Assembly: GCA_034717495.1 (NCBI GenBank)
Contig: JAYELL010000097.1
Coordinates: 1-64,000 of the forward strand
Direction: 5' to 3'
Source: Chloroflexota bacterium
Lineage (GTDB): Bacteria > Chloroflexota > Anaerolineae > JAAEKA01
DNA length: 64,000 nt
A program made the position numbers and the translations under genes. Under the pieces are notes generated by a model that saw nothing but the letters and a program-made list of their open reading frames with translations, had not been told where the DNA came from and searched no databases. Shown here one piece after another: positions 27,988-36,461 of this stretch (positions within the stretch are counted from its first letter, which is position 1; the number at the start of each line of letters is the position of its first letter).

Positions 27988-28394
27988 CCCGCCGCGGCCA
28001 CGCCACAGCTTTCCTGAATGAAGGCAACAATGTCCTGGGTGCTGGTACCCGGGCCAAACACGCCGTCCACCCCCGCCTGCCGCAGTGCTTCGATATCGTC
28101 ATCGGGGATGATACCCCCCACAAGAACGAGCACATCATCCATGTCATGATCGTGCAGCAGTTCGATGACGCGAGGACAGAGGGCCATGTGGGCACCCGAC
28201 AGAATGCTCAGGCCCACCACATTCACATCTTCCTGAAGTGCGGCCTCTGCGATCATCTCCGGTGTTTGCCGGATTCCGGTATAGATGACCTCGAATCCGG
28301 CATCGCGAAGCGCCCGGGCAACCACTTTGGCGCCCCGGTCGTGGCCGTCCAGGCCAGGCTTGGCCACAAGCACACGGATTTTACTTTCAGCCAT
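27984..28394 (-). CDS. mcmA2: Methylmalonyl-CoA mutase, B12-binding subunit
   Basis: 136 residues. A stand-alone cobalamin-binding domain: [22 protein letters not shown] (the His of DGHDRG binds cobalt), [19 protein letters not shown]. Together with the catalytic subunit encoded 118 bp upstream it forms a split methylmalonyl-CoA mutase, which interconverts succinyl-CoA and methylmalonyl-CoA. GGAGG precedes the ATG. Confidence 0.95.
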   Translation of the reverse strand: MAESKIRVLVAKPGLDGHDRGAKVVARALRDAGFEVIYTGIRQTPEMIAEAALQEDVNVVGLSILSGAHMALCPRVIELLHDHDMDDVLVLVGGIIPDDDIEALRQAGVDGVFGPGTSTQDIVAFIQESCGVAAAG

Positions 28395-28418
28395 CGAAAA
28401 ATTCCTCCATTATCCCAA

Positions 28419-28500
28419 CCTGGACAAGCCAAGAGGAACGCTGATTACGCAGACCTCTGGCACTCTGGCAGTCCGATACTCCGATACTCTGCCATCCGCC
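28419..28500. repeat. Dispersed 36-bp repeat (family A) joined to a family B phrase repeat
   Basis: 28419-28455 matches 40501-40536 in inverted orientation with one substitution and one extra base. 28456-28500 is a run of CTCTGGCA, CTCCGATA words related to the repeat at 50816-50890. The two lie end to end in the gap between the two mutase subunit genes. Confidence 0.75.
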
Positions 28501-28511
28501 CGCTGTTTGCC

Positions 28512-30191
28512 CTAAAAGTACACCGGTTCGTGGTATTCGCCAAAAGCGACGCGCAGAACGTCGCAGACCTCGCCCAGAGTAGCATAGGCCTCGACACACT
28601 CCAGGATCGGCGGCATCAGGTTGACTTCGTCCCGGGCAGCGTCGGCCAACCGGCCCAGAACCTGCTCCACCTGGTGGTTGTCCCGTTCAGCCCTGACCCG
28701 CCCAAGACGAGCCAGCTGTCGATCATAGCCATCGGGATCCATCTCCAGAAGCGGGATGGTAAAAGGTTCGTCCGTCTGGAACCGGTTTACCCCCACGATG
28801 GTACGGGCGTTCTCTTCGATCTCGCGCTGCGCGACATAGGCCGCCTGGGCAATTTCCCGCTGGAAGAACCCGGTCTCGATGGCCGGAATGACCCCCCCAA
28901 ACCGGTCGATTCGCTCGAAGTAGTCGCCGGCCTCCCGCTCCAAACGATCGGTCATCGATTCGACGAAGTAGGAGCCAGCCAAGGGATCGATTGTATTCGC
29001 CACACCACTTTCGTGGGCAATGATCTGCTGGGTACGCAGCGCAATCGTCGCAGCCTGCTCCGACGGCAACGCCAGCGCTTCGTCCTTCGAATTGGTGTGT
29101 AACGACTGGGTGCCGCCCAGCACTGCGGCCAGCGCCTGGATCGCCACCCGTACGATGTTGTTTTCCGGTTGCTGGGCGGTCAGGCTCACACCGGCTGTCT
29201 GGGTATGAAAGCGCAGACGCCAACTCCGGGGATCCTTGGCGCCATATTGCACCCGCATGGCCCTCGCCCAGATCCGTCGCGCAGCCCTGTATTTGGCGAT
29301 CTCCTCAAAAAAGTCGTTATGCGCGTTGAAGAAGAAGCTGAGCCGCGGAGCGAAGTCGTCCACATCCAGGCCCCGTTCAAGAGCCGCCTCCACATAGGCA
29401 AAGCCATCAGCCAGAGTAAACGCCAATTCCTGAACGGCAGTGCTGCCTGCCTCCCGGATGTGATATCCGCTGATGCTCACCGTGTTCCATAGAGGCAACT
29501 GCTCCGTACCGAATTCGATGGTGTCCACCACCAATCGCATGGACGGCTGAACCGGGAAGATATACTCCTTCTGCGCGATGTATTCCTTCAGAATATCATT
29601 CTGAATCGTGCCCCGCAGGCTGCGGCGCTCATAGCCCTGTTTCTCGGCCGCAGCGATATACATGGCCCAGATGATGGCCGCCGGCGAGTTGATGGTCATC
29701 GACGTAGTGAGCTCCTCCACAGGAATCTGGTCGAAGAGGATCTCCATATCAGCCAATGAACTGACAGCCACGCCACAGCGGCCAAACTCGCCCAATGCCT
29801 GCGGTGCGTCGCTGTCATAACCGTAAAGGGTCGGCATGTCAAAGGCAACACTCAAGCCGGTTTGGCCCTGGTCCAGCAGGTAACGAAACCGCTGATTGGT
29901 CTCCCCGGCGGTTCCAAAACCCGCGAACATGCGCTGGGTCCACAACCGTCCCCGGTACATGGAGGCATGGATGCCGCGCGTGAAGGGATATTCCCCGGGA
30001 AACCCCAGGTCCTCCAGGTAATCAAATCCGCCCAGATCGGCCGGCGTGTAGAGCCGTTCCACCGGCACCGAGGAACTGGTCTGAAACGCAGGCTGGCGCT
30101 CTGGGAATCGCTCAAGAACCGCAGCCAGTGTCGTCTTCTGCCAGCGTTGTTTTTTTTGATCGATCCTGGCCACGTCGTCGTGATCGCCCAT
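28512..30191 (-). CDS. mcmA1: Methylmalonyl-CoA mutase, catalytic subunit
   Basis: 559 residues from ATG 30191, which has GGAGG 8 nt upstream; an ATG at 30215 does not. It contains the acyl-CoA mutase TIM barrel: [85 protein letters not shown]. The C-terminal B12 domain is missing and supplied by the next gene, as in archaeal-type split mutases. It functions in propionate or methylmalonate metabolism. No epimerase or MeaB chaperone gene is in view. Confidence 0.95.
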   Translation of the reverse strand: MGDHDDVARIDQKKQRWQKTTLAAVLERFPERQPAFQTSSSVPVERLYTPADLGGFDYLEDLGFPGEYPFTRGIHASMYRGRLWTQRMFAGFGTAGETNQRFRYLLDQGQTGLSVAFDMPTLYGYDSDAPQALGEFGRCGVAVSSLADMEILFDQIPVEELTTSMTINSPAAIIWAMYIAAAEKQGYERRSLRGTIQNDILKEYIAQKEYIFPVQPSMRLVVDTIEFGTEQLPLWNTVSISGYHIREAGSTAVQELAFTLADGFAYVEAALERGLDVDDFAPRLSFFFNAHNDFFEEIAKYRAARRIWARAMRVQYGAKDPRSWRLRFHTQTAGVSLTAQQPENNIVRVAIQALAAVLGGTQSLHTNSKDEALALPSEQAATIALRTQQIIAHESGVANTIDPLAGSYFVESMTDRLEREAGDYFERIDRFGGVIPAIETGFFQREIAQAAYVAQREIEENARTIVGVNRFQTDEPFTIPLLEMDPDGYDRQLARLGRVRAERDNHQVEQVLGRLADAARDEVNLMPPILECVEAYATLGEVCDVLRVAFGEYHEPVYF

Positions 30192-30236
30192 GATCTGTGC
30201 CTCCGGAAAACCCACCAGATCAGAAACCGCTTGAGT

Positions 30237-30794
30237 TCACCTACGGTCTACCAACCGCCCGCTAATAAACTTGTGTAAAACACTGGCAATCAATGTTTGA
30301 TACGGCAGCCCTTCCTCCAAGGCGCGCTTCTGCAGCGCCTCCAAGTCTTTGCTTGAAATCCTGATGTTCACCCGTCTATCTTTCCTAAAGGTGGCCGTGG
30401 CATATTCACTATAGGCTTTAACCTCTTCTACTACATTGCCGACTGATTGCCACTCATCCGCTTCATAGGATGCCAGCAATTCTTTTTCTTCCGCGTCCAG
30501 CTTTATTTCACTCATCTTTAGTCTGCCCTTTAAATACTTCCTCGTTGCTCTCCGGCTGGGTACGGTGGTTATCAAGAAAATTACCCGCTCACCTTCAACA
30601 AAGGGAACAAGACAGGCGTAATCATCGATATTGATGACAAAGATTTTCTGGTCTTTGTACTTTTCCTGGTTGGGATGCTCGACGATATCCAAAACGCGCC
30701 TTTTTCCAATATGAAATACGACTTCCTCAAAAGAAATATTGCGTTCAGCCTTCAACAATCGATTCTTTTCATTGTTCCAGGAAAAGTATCTCAT
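30237..30794 (-). CDS. Fused BrnT-like toxin and CopG/BrnA-like antitoxin in one ORF
   Basis: 185 residues with no stop between two modules. Residues 1-93 (MRYFSWNNEKNRLLKAERN, ISFEEVVFHI, LDIVEHPNQEKY, TTVPSRRATRKYL) are a BrnT-type ribonuclease toxin. Residues 94-185, from the internal ATG at 30515, are its usual antitoxin partner, ending in a ribbon-helix-helix DNA-binding domain (RVNIRISSKDLEALQKRAL). In known loci these are two genes. The antitoxin could also be made alone from the internal ATG. The segment is distinctly AT-rich, suggesting transfer. The in-frame extension upstream of 30794 lies in the antisense/shifted frame of aconitase X and is rejected. Confidence 0.82.
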   Translation of the reverse strand: MRYFSWNNEKNRLLKAERNISFEEVVFHIGKRRVLDIVEHPNQEKYKDQKIFVINIDDYACLVPFVEGERVIFLITTVPSRRATRKYLKGRLKMSEIKLDAEEKELLASYEADEWQSVGNVVEEVKAYSEYATATFRKDRRVNIRISSKDLEALQKRALEEGLPYQTLIASVLHKFISGRLVDRR

Positions 30795-30871
30795 GAACGG
30801 AATATAGCACGATGTGTGCTTTTTGGCAACAACTGTTTTGGTTTGGAGAAGATGGGCTGTGACTTGTTTTA

Positions 30872-32173
30872 TTACGACTGCCCCTGGAACCCGTCTCCCG
30901 TCTCCGGCGCCTCGGGCCATTCGCCAGTCAGTGCTGCTTCCAGGCACTGAACCATGCTGCCAAAACGCATCTGCACCCCGCTGTGGGCAGGGGCGTAACA
31001 GGCCATCTTGCCAGCGTTGGTTGCCATGCGTTTGATACCCAAACTGCGAAGGGGGGCCACCACGCCGCAGGTATCGGCGATCACCTGTCCGCCGGCAGCC
31101 TCGATGGTGTTGACCCAGCCCGCCTCCCGCGCCCGGTCCCTGGTGATCCTGGCTGTCGTAACCCACAGCCGGGTTGACAGGGCCTGCCCATCTACCATCC
31201 CGGCAATGTGCTCGATCTCACTCAAACTGGCGTGAGGACATCCAAGTGTCACCAGGTCGATCTGGCGCAGATCAGGGTCGGCATCCATGATCCGAAATCC
31301 TGACTCAAGGCTGTTGACCACCAGCCGGCGGGCGTTTGGCCGCACCAGCGAGTCGCCCGGATCGAGGGCTTCCGGCGTGTAGCCGGCGATGTGATACAAA
31401 GCCACAGCACCATAGGCCGCCAGACCCGCACCCAGGGTCTTCAATCGATCCCCTGCTTCTCCGCCATCGGTGAGATTCCCGGGCAAGGCAGGGAGCCACT
31501 CGGCAAGATCAGCGAACCAGAGACAGCTGTTGCCCACCTGATTGCCCACAACATAGCTGAGCGCGCCGAAATCGGCGATACTCTTTACCGGAACCCTCAG
31601 CTCGACGACAACATCCGCCCGGCGCCGCTCGTCAAGGTGATAGCCATAGCGGGGCGTACGTCCGACAATGGCAGCTGCCAGCGCGGAAGGGCCGCCCTCC
31701 CGGTTGGTGCGTGCTCCAATCACCGAGTTGGCAAAGATGACCGCTGAGCTCTCCGCCCAGGCCAGATGATCGCCACGGGCCGGTGTATACTCGGGAAACA
31801 GATAAGGGGTACAGCTCAGTGTGGGTATGATGCCCATCTTCGTGAAGGCGTCGATTGCGCTGAGCTGGGGCAGTGCAAACTTGGGGTCGATCCCCATCTC
31901 CTGCCAGCGATCATACTCCATGCCCGCGGGGTTCAGGGTGGTCGCCACCCGAACGGTCGCGCCCTGGTCGGCCCACTCATTGAGAAATTCCACGCCGGCA
32001 TCCCCCAGATTCTTGTAGCTTACCCCGGCGATTTGGGCATGTGTGACCGGCACCAGGTCGGGGGCATCGTAGATGCGCCCCAACGTTGCAACGATCTCCA
32101 TGGCTCGTTGCACACCTGGTCCCGCCTCGCCATCCAGAAGAGCCTGTTCCTCGGCCGAAAGTACTAATGCCAT
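30872..32173 (-). CDS. Aconitase X catalytic subunit (DUF521)
   Basis: 433 residues, the size of the AcnX catalytic subunit. AcnX enzymes are iron-sulfur hydro-lyases; known members include mevalonate 5-phosphate dehydratase in archaea and hydroxyproline dehydratases in bacteria. Candidate ligands and active-site segments: SCTPYLFPEYTP, NSVIGARTNREGG, GNSCLWFADLAEW, LGCPHASLSEIE, DTCGVV, TNAGKMACYAPAHSG. The small DUF126 subunit normally fused or adjacent is not encoded next to it. The ATG follows AGGACAGG. Confidence 0.88.
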   Translation of the reverse strand: MALVLSAEEQALLDGEAGPGVQRAMEIVATLGRIYDAPDLVPVTHAQIAGVSYKNLGDAGVEFLNEWADQGATVRVATTLNPAGMEYDRWQEMGIDPKFALPQLSAIDAFTKMGIIPTLSCTPYLFPEYTPARGDHLAWAESSAVIFANSVIGARTNREGGPSALAAAIVGRTPRYGYHLDERRRADVVVELRVPVKSIADFGALSYVVGNQVGNSCLWFADLAEWLPALPGNLTDGGEAGDRLKTLGAGLAAYGAVALYHIAGYTPEALDPGDSLVRPNARRLVVNSLESGFRIMDADPDLRQIDLVTLGCPHASLSEIEHIAGMVDGQALSTRLWVTTARITRDRAREAGWVNTIEAAGGQVIADTCGVVAPLRSLGIKRMATNAGKMACYAPAHSGVQMRFGSMVQCLEAALTGEWPEAPETGDGFQGQS

Positions 32174-32304
32174 ATCCTGTCCTCAGTCGGTCTCAACTGT
32201 TTCGTTCGACAGTAGAAATCCTGCTGTCAGCTTTGATCCGATTCTATGGTAGAATAGATAGGCTGGCAAATCGCCACGTCTGACCTGAAACAGCGAGGTT
32301 TCAC

Positions 32305-33609
32305 ATGCACGATGCAGTGATTATTGATGCAGTTCGTACGCCGGTAGGCCGCCATGGCGGCGCGCTGGCCTCCGTTCGCCCCGACGATCTTGCCGCCATT
32401 GTCGTCGCGGCATTGGTCGAGCGTACCGGCATTGACCCCGGTCTGGTGGAAGAGGTTTACCTGGGATGCGCCAACCAGGGTGGGGAGGATAACCGCGACA
32501 TTGCGCGTATGGCCCTTCTCCTGGCCGGTTTTCCCCAACATGTTGCCGGTGTGACCTTCAACCGTCTCTGTGCCAGCGGACTGACCGCCGTCAATCAGGC
32601 CGCTCGTGCCATCAAGGTGGGCGAGGGAGAGGCCTTTATCGCCGGAGGTGTCGAGTCGATGAGCAGGGCGCCCTTCGCGGTGGCGAAGGCCGAGCGTGCC
32701 TATCCCTGGGGCCACCAGACCATGTGGGACACGACCCTGGGATGGCGTTTTCCCAATCCCCGTATGGAAGCCCTCTTTCCCCTGGAACCGTTGGGCGAAA
32801 CTGCCGAAAACATCTACGATTTGAGCTGCCAACCCAGGCAGGATACTTCCCAGGACTCCGGTAAAACCGGTGCCGGCGGGTCTATCAGCCGCGAGGAGCA
32901 GGATGCCTTCGCCCTGGAGAGCCACCGGCGCGCCGTGGAAGCGATTCGAACCGGTCGATTCCGGGAAGAAATCGTACCGGTCGAGGTGCCTCGACGTAAG
33001 AAACCCCCGATCATGGTCGATACCGATGAACATCCCCGCTACAAGCGCAACGAAGAGGGCGACCTGCTGCTGGATTCCAGCATGGACAAGCTTGCCCGCC
33101 TGCGGCCTGCTTTCCGCCAGGGCGGCACGGTAACCGCGGGCAACGCCAGTGGGATCAACGATGGCGCGGCGGCCCTGCTTCTGATGTCGGCCCATTCGGC
33201 TGAGGTCCAGGGCCTTCAGCCGTTGGCTCGTATCGTGGCATCGGCCGCGGCGGGGGTCGATCCCCGTACCATGGGGCTGGGGCCGGTGCCGGCTACCAGA
33301 AAGGTTCTCGAACGAGCGGGCCTGAACATGGCTGACATCGGGTTGATCGAGATCAATGAGGCCTTTGCGGTGCAGTCGCTGGCCTGCATGCGCGAACTGA
33401 GCATGGACCCGGCGATTACCAATGTCAACGGCGGGGCAGTGGCCCTGGGCCATCCGCTGGGCTGCTCCGGCGCACGTATCATGACCACGCTGCTGCACGA
33501 GATGAAACGGCGCAACGCTGAAGGAGCCGCTATTCGCTACGGCCTGGTAACCCTGTGTGTGGGCGTTGGCCAGGGTGAATCAACCATTGTAGAGTGGGTC
33601 GGTCGCTAA
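32305..33609 (+). CDS. Thiolase (acetyl-CoA acyltransferase)
   Basis: 434 residues. Catalytic C89 ([14 protein letters not shown]), the NEAF loop, [11 protein letters not shown] and LCVGVGQG are intact. It cleaves or forms 3-ketoacyl-CoA in beta-oxidation or ketone metabolism. An inserted segment near residue 175 ([20 protein letters not shown]) replaces the short turn usually found before [10 protein letters not shown], making the protein about 20-30 residues longer than most. It converges with the phosphoesterase gene (4-bp overlap). Confidence 0.92.
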   Translation: MHDAVIIDAVRTPVGRHGGALASVRPDDLAAIVVAALVERTGIDPGLVEEVYLGCANQGGEDNRDIARMALLLAGFPQHVAGVTFNRLCASGLTAVNQAARAIKVGEGEAFIAGGVESMSRAPFAVAKAERAYPWGHQTMWDTTLGWRFPNPRMEALFPLEPLGETAENIYDLSCQPRQDTSQDSGKTGAGGSISREEQDAFALESHRRAVEAIRTGRFREEIVPVEVPRRKKPPIMVDTDEHPRYKRNEEGDLLLDSSMDKLARLRPAFRQGGTVTAGNASGINDGAAALLLMSAHSAEVQGLQPLARIVASAAAGVDPRTMGLGPVPATRKVLERAGLNMADIGLIEINEAFAVQSLACMRELSMDPAITNVNGGAVALGHPLGCSGARIMTTLLHEMKRRNAEGAAIRYGLVTLCVGVGQGESTIVEWVGR

Positions 33610-34358
33610 TAGCGCGCGGCCAGCAGCCGTTTGGCGAAATGTTCACCTCGCGGCAGACCGCTCTTGCGCATGTCCTCGGCCACCATCCCGACTTCATAGT
33701 TTACGCGGTATTGGGCCACGTGCCAGCGGCCGTTTGACCAAGTCAAAACGCTGTAGGCGGCCCGGGTGTCACCGTCGCGCGGCAGTCCTACACTGGCGAT
33801 GTTGACCAATAACCGGCCGCGCCATTGCCATACCGCCGGCACGTGGATGTGCCCGAAGGCCAGCACCCGAAATTCCTCGTCGCCGATCACACTGGCTAAT
33901 TCCTCGTCGGTCATATCGACCGAAACCGGATCATCCAGGTTGTGGGGATTGGCGTGCACGACGAGCAAATCCTGCCCAGGCGCCGGGCCAACCCGATGCT
34001 GGAAAGGTAACCGCCGCAGAAAACCGAGGTCGGCTGAGGTAAGATGATCCAACATCCACTTGCGCTGGTGCCAAAAACGTTTGGCTCTCTTCCCGGGAGG
34101 CAAAACCTGTTCGAAGTCATCCAGAAGAAAGCGATCGCAGTTCCCCATTAAGCAGATGGCGCCTCCCGCTGTGCCGGTGGGATCCTCCCGGCACAGGTCT
34201 CGAACATGCTGCAGTACCAGCCGGGGGCGCGGTCCGGCCCAGGCCAGATCCCCCGCACAGATCGTCAGGTCGTATGGGCCGTGGCGCGCGCTGTCCCCAA
34301 CCACCGCCTCCAGAGCCTGTGCGTTGCCATGAATATCTGCAAATAGCAGAATCCGCAT
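33606..34358 (-). CDS. Calcineurin-like metallophosphoesterase
   Basis: 250 residues from ATG 34358; the in-frame extension to 34430 runs through intergenic repeat sequence and is rejected. Dinuclear metal motifs: [15 protein letters not shown] (DxH), CAGDLAW (GD), MGNCDRF (GNxD), VHANPHN and [11 protein letters not shown] (GHxH). It resembles YfcE/MJ0936-type phosphodiesterases with a short C-terminal extension. The substrate is unknown. Confidence 0.88.
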   Translation of the reverse strand: MRILLFADIHGNAQALEAVVGDSARHGPYDLTICAGDLAWAGPRPRLVLQHVRDLCREDPTGTAGGAICLMGNCDRFLLDDFEQVLPPGKRAKRFWHQRKWMLDHLTSADLGFLRRLPFQHRVGPAPGQDLLVVHANPHNLDDPVSVDMTDEELASVIGDEEFRVLAFGHIHVPAVWQWRGRLLVNIASVGLPRDGDTRAAYSVLTWSNGRWHVAQYRVNYEVGMVAEDMRKSGLPRGEHFAKRLLAARY

Positions 34359-34391
34359 TTCAGCCTCGTTCCTGACCTGGTATTCCGTGAC

Positions 34392-34455
34392 CGGTAATCG
34401 GTGATCCGACCCAGAACCGCGTCGAATCACATCCGATTACCGATTGCCGACCAGC
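34392..34455. repeat. Phrase repeat (GTAATCGGTGATCCG type)
   Basis: Words GTAATCGG, GTGATCCG, GAATCACATCCG, CGATTACCGATTGCCG form a loose inverted pattern and reach into the stop codon of the oxidoreductase gene. Confidence 0.5.
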
Positions 34456-35447
34456 GAAGCGGGCGCCACCCAGGTACCGCTCCTGTCACTCTCAACGATC
34501 GCTTCGATCACCCTCATGTTGGCGACAGCATCCTCGATGGCGGTGGGTACATCGGTGTCATCCAGGATGGCCTGAGACATGAGGTCACCCTGAATCGTGT
34601 ATTGGTTCACAACATCGAAGAGGACCTCCTCGACATCATCACCCCTCTGCACCCAAATCCGGCACGGTTTGTCCCGCGGGGCATTGAAGGGTATCTCGAT
34701 TTCTACCCGGCCTTCAGTCCCGAAGATATTGACCCGCTGGTAGGGCACCAACTGAGTCGAGGTGGTGAACGTGGCGGTTCCATCTCCGAAATCCATCAGG
34801 GCTGATGCCAGACGATCGGTTTCGAACTCAGGATCGTACTCGACGACTCCGCAGACCCGCTCTGGCTCTTTGCCGAAGATGAATCGAGCAAGGGAAATAG
34901 CGTAGCAGCCGATGTCCATCAAGCCACCCCCTCCGATATCAGCCATGTTGCGTACGTTATCCGGATCATCGTTGAAGTAGGAGAAGAAGGTCTGGATCGT
35001 GCGCAGTTCACCCAGGCTTCCATCCGCCACCAGCGCCTTGGCCGCCAGCCACTGGGGATGGTGGCGATACATAAACGCCTCCATGACCTTTTGATCTGAA
35101 TGAGCTTTGGCCGCGTCAACCAACAGCTGGCCCTCGTCGGCCGTCAGCGCGATGGGCTTTTCGCACAACACATGTTTGCCCGCTTCCAGCGCCTTGATTG
35201 ACCATGGCACGTGCAGATGGTTGGGTAATGGGTTGTAGACCGCGTCGATGTCGGGGTCGGCCAGCATGGCCGCGTAGGAACCGTAGGCCCTGGGTACCCC
35301 TAATCTGGTCGCGGCTGCCTGGGCTTTTTCCAAATCCCGCGAAGCAATGCCCAGGACCTCGACATTTTCTGCCTGCATCATTGCGGGAATCACCTTTTCG
35401 GTGCCGATGTTGGCTGTACTCAGGATTCCCCAGCGAACCTTTGTCAT
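34437..35447 (-). CDS. Gfo/Idh/MocA-family oxidoreductase
   Basis: 336 residues from ATG 35447, with GGAG 7-8 nt before it. N-terminal NAD(P)-binding Rossmann fold (WGILSTANIGTEKVIPAM), the family motif CEKPIALT near residue 95, and the C-terminal sheet domain starting AFMYRHHPQW. It is closest in look to dimeric dihydrodiol/D-xylose-type dehydrogenases (VCGVVEYDPEFETDRLAS). It probably oxidises a sugar or cyclic diol. The neighbours give no further clue. Confidence 0.9.
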   Translation of the reverse strand: MTKVRWGILSTANIGTEKVIPAMMQAENVEVLGIASRDLEKAQAAATRLGVPRAYGSYAAMLADPDIDAVYNPLPNHLHVPWSIKALEAGKHVLCEKPIALTADEGQLLVDAAKAHSDQKVMEAFMYRHHPQWLAAKALVADGSLGELRTIQTFFSYFNDDPDNVRNMADIGGGGLMDIGCYAISLARFIFGKEPERVCGVVEYDPEFETDRLASALMDFGDGTATFTTSTQLVPYQRVNIFGTEGRVEIEIPFNAPRDKPCRIWVQRGDDVEEVLFDVVNQYTIQGDLMSQAILDDTDVPTAIEDAVANMRVIEAIVESDRSGTWVAPASLVGNR

Positions 35448-35620
35448 TTTTTTCTCCTTATCGAACCTACCAATGCTGTATCTGCTACCCTGAATTATAT
35501 GTTGCGCCTCGTTACGTGGCAAACGTCAGCCCGCAGGCCCCTCTCCCGAACTTCCAGGAAGCTCACAGGTTCCCTCAACGTAGCAATTGTGACCAACTTC
35601 AGCCCATGCCCGGGCTATGC

Positions 35621-35626
35621 TATAAT
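35621..35626 (+). promoter_or_regulatory. Extended -10 element giving a probable leaderless mRNA
   Basis: TGCTATAAT (TATAAT at 35621-35626) lies 6 bp before ATG 35633. No ribosome site fits between them. Confidence 0.55.
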
Positions 35627-35632
35627 CCGATC

Positions 35633-36352
35633 ATGAGCAAAGAGATGAGACCAGACTCCAACACGGCTGCCTTTGAAGACTCCCAACCGGAGGCGATACT
35701 GATTGTATTTCTTGAAAGCGGGGGAAGAGTCGAGGGCGTCTCCCTTCCTCCCTGGGCAAGCCAACTGGTGGACAGCGCGACCGAAGCCTATGCCAGGCTT
35801 GCCGTCCGACTGCAGGCGCGCCGCCACTATGACCGAATCATTGTCCTGCAGCACCAACAGGCCACCGAAACCAATCTGTGGATCAATCTGCTCGATGTGG
35901 GAAATGCAATCGTTGACATCCTGATGCTGGTCCATGGGCAGACGGGGTACGCCTGTGGCTACGCAAACCGCGAGGTCGGGGCCGACTTCTTCCAGGGAAT
36001 GCGTAAGCTCAAAAAAACAGGAATCGCCGGTTTTCAACTGCGCGCAGTATACCAGATGAATTGTTATGGGGAATCGCTGGCCAGGGACTGGCTATCGCTG
36101 GGTGCGCAGGCTGTCAACGGTTCGGAGGGAGTTAACTGGCTGCCCGAACCCAGCCTGAGCATCTTTCTACTCAATTGGCTCGGGGGCGAACCGTTTCAAC
36201 TGGCCGTGGATCGAAGCTACGATGTGGCGCAGCGGACGCTGAGCTCTGTCTGGCGTCCAAAACGAAACAACTCGGGCCAGCGACAGGTCCATCCCAAGAT
36301 CGCATCAAGCCGCATGCATGTGTTGGGAGACGGCGACTTGACAATCAGCTGA
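35633..36352 (+). CDS. Unknown protein, possible caspase-fold (clan CD) protein
   Basis: 239 residues. I do not recognise a named family. Two features suggest a clan CD/CHAT-like fold: a hydrophobic strand ending in His-Gly (NAIVDILMLVHGQTGY near residues 97-113) and, about 45 residues later, a strand ending in Cys (LRAVYQMNCYGESLARDWL). A GAQAVNGSEGVNWLP segment resembles the post-Cys loop of such proteins. No signal peptide or membrane helix. The ATG 35633 is used because the promoter is just before it; the long upstream frame overlaps the opposite gene. Function unknown. Confidence 0.65.
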   Translation: MSKEMRPDSNTAAFEDSQPEAILIVFLESGGRVEGVSLPPWASQLVDSATEAYARLAVRLQARRHYDRIIVLQHQQATETNLWINLLDVGNAIVDILMLVHGQTGYACGYANREVGADFFQGMRKLKKTGIAGFQLRAVYQMNCYGESLARDWLSLGAQAVNGSEGVNWLPEPSLSIFLLNWLGGEPFQLAVDRSYDVAQRTLSSVWRPKRNNSGQRQVHPKIASSRMHVLGDGDLTIS

Positions 36353-36461
36353 CATTCGCATCTGCCCCTTGCAGGATGCTCACTGCGCATGGGGAACGAC
36401 AACGACCGCGACGGGAAACCTCAGCAGGCACGTCGACGCGGTCGGTAGCTTCTTAGTTTTT

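Noticed and set aside
30795-31166. Upstream extension of the toxin-antitoxin ORF
   Set aside because: It lies over the 3' end of aconitase X in another frame; MRYFSWNN is the natural start of the toxin.
35198-35632. Upstream extension of the unknown plus-strand gene
   Set aside because: It overlaps the opposite oxidoreductase gene, and the promoter is at 35621.
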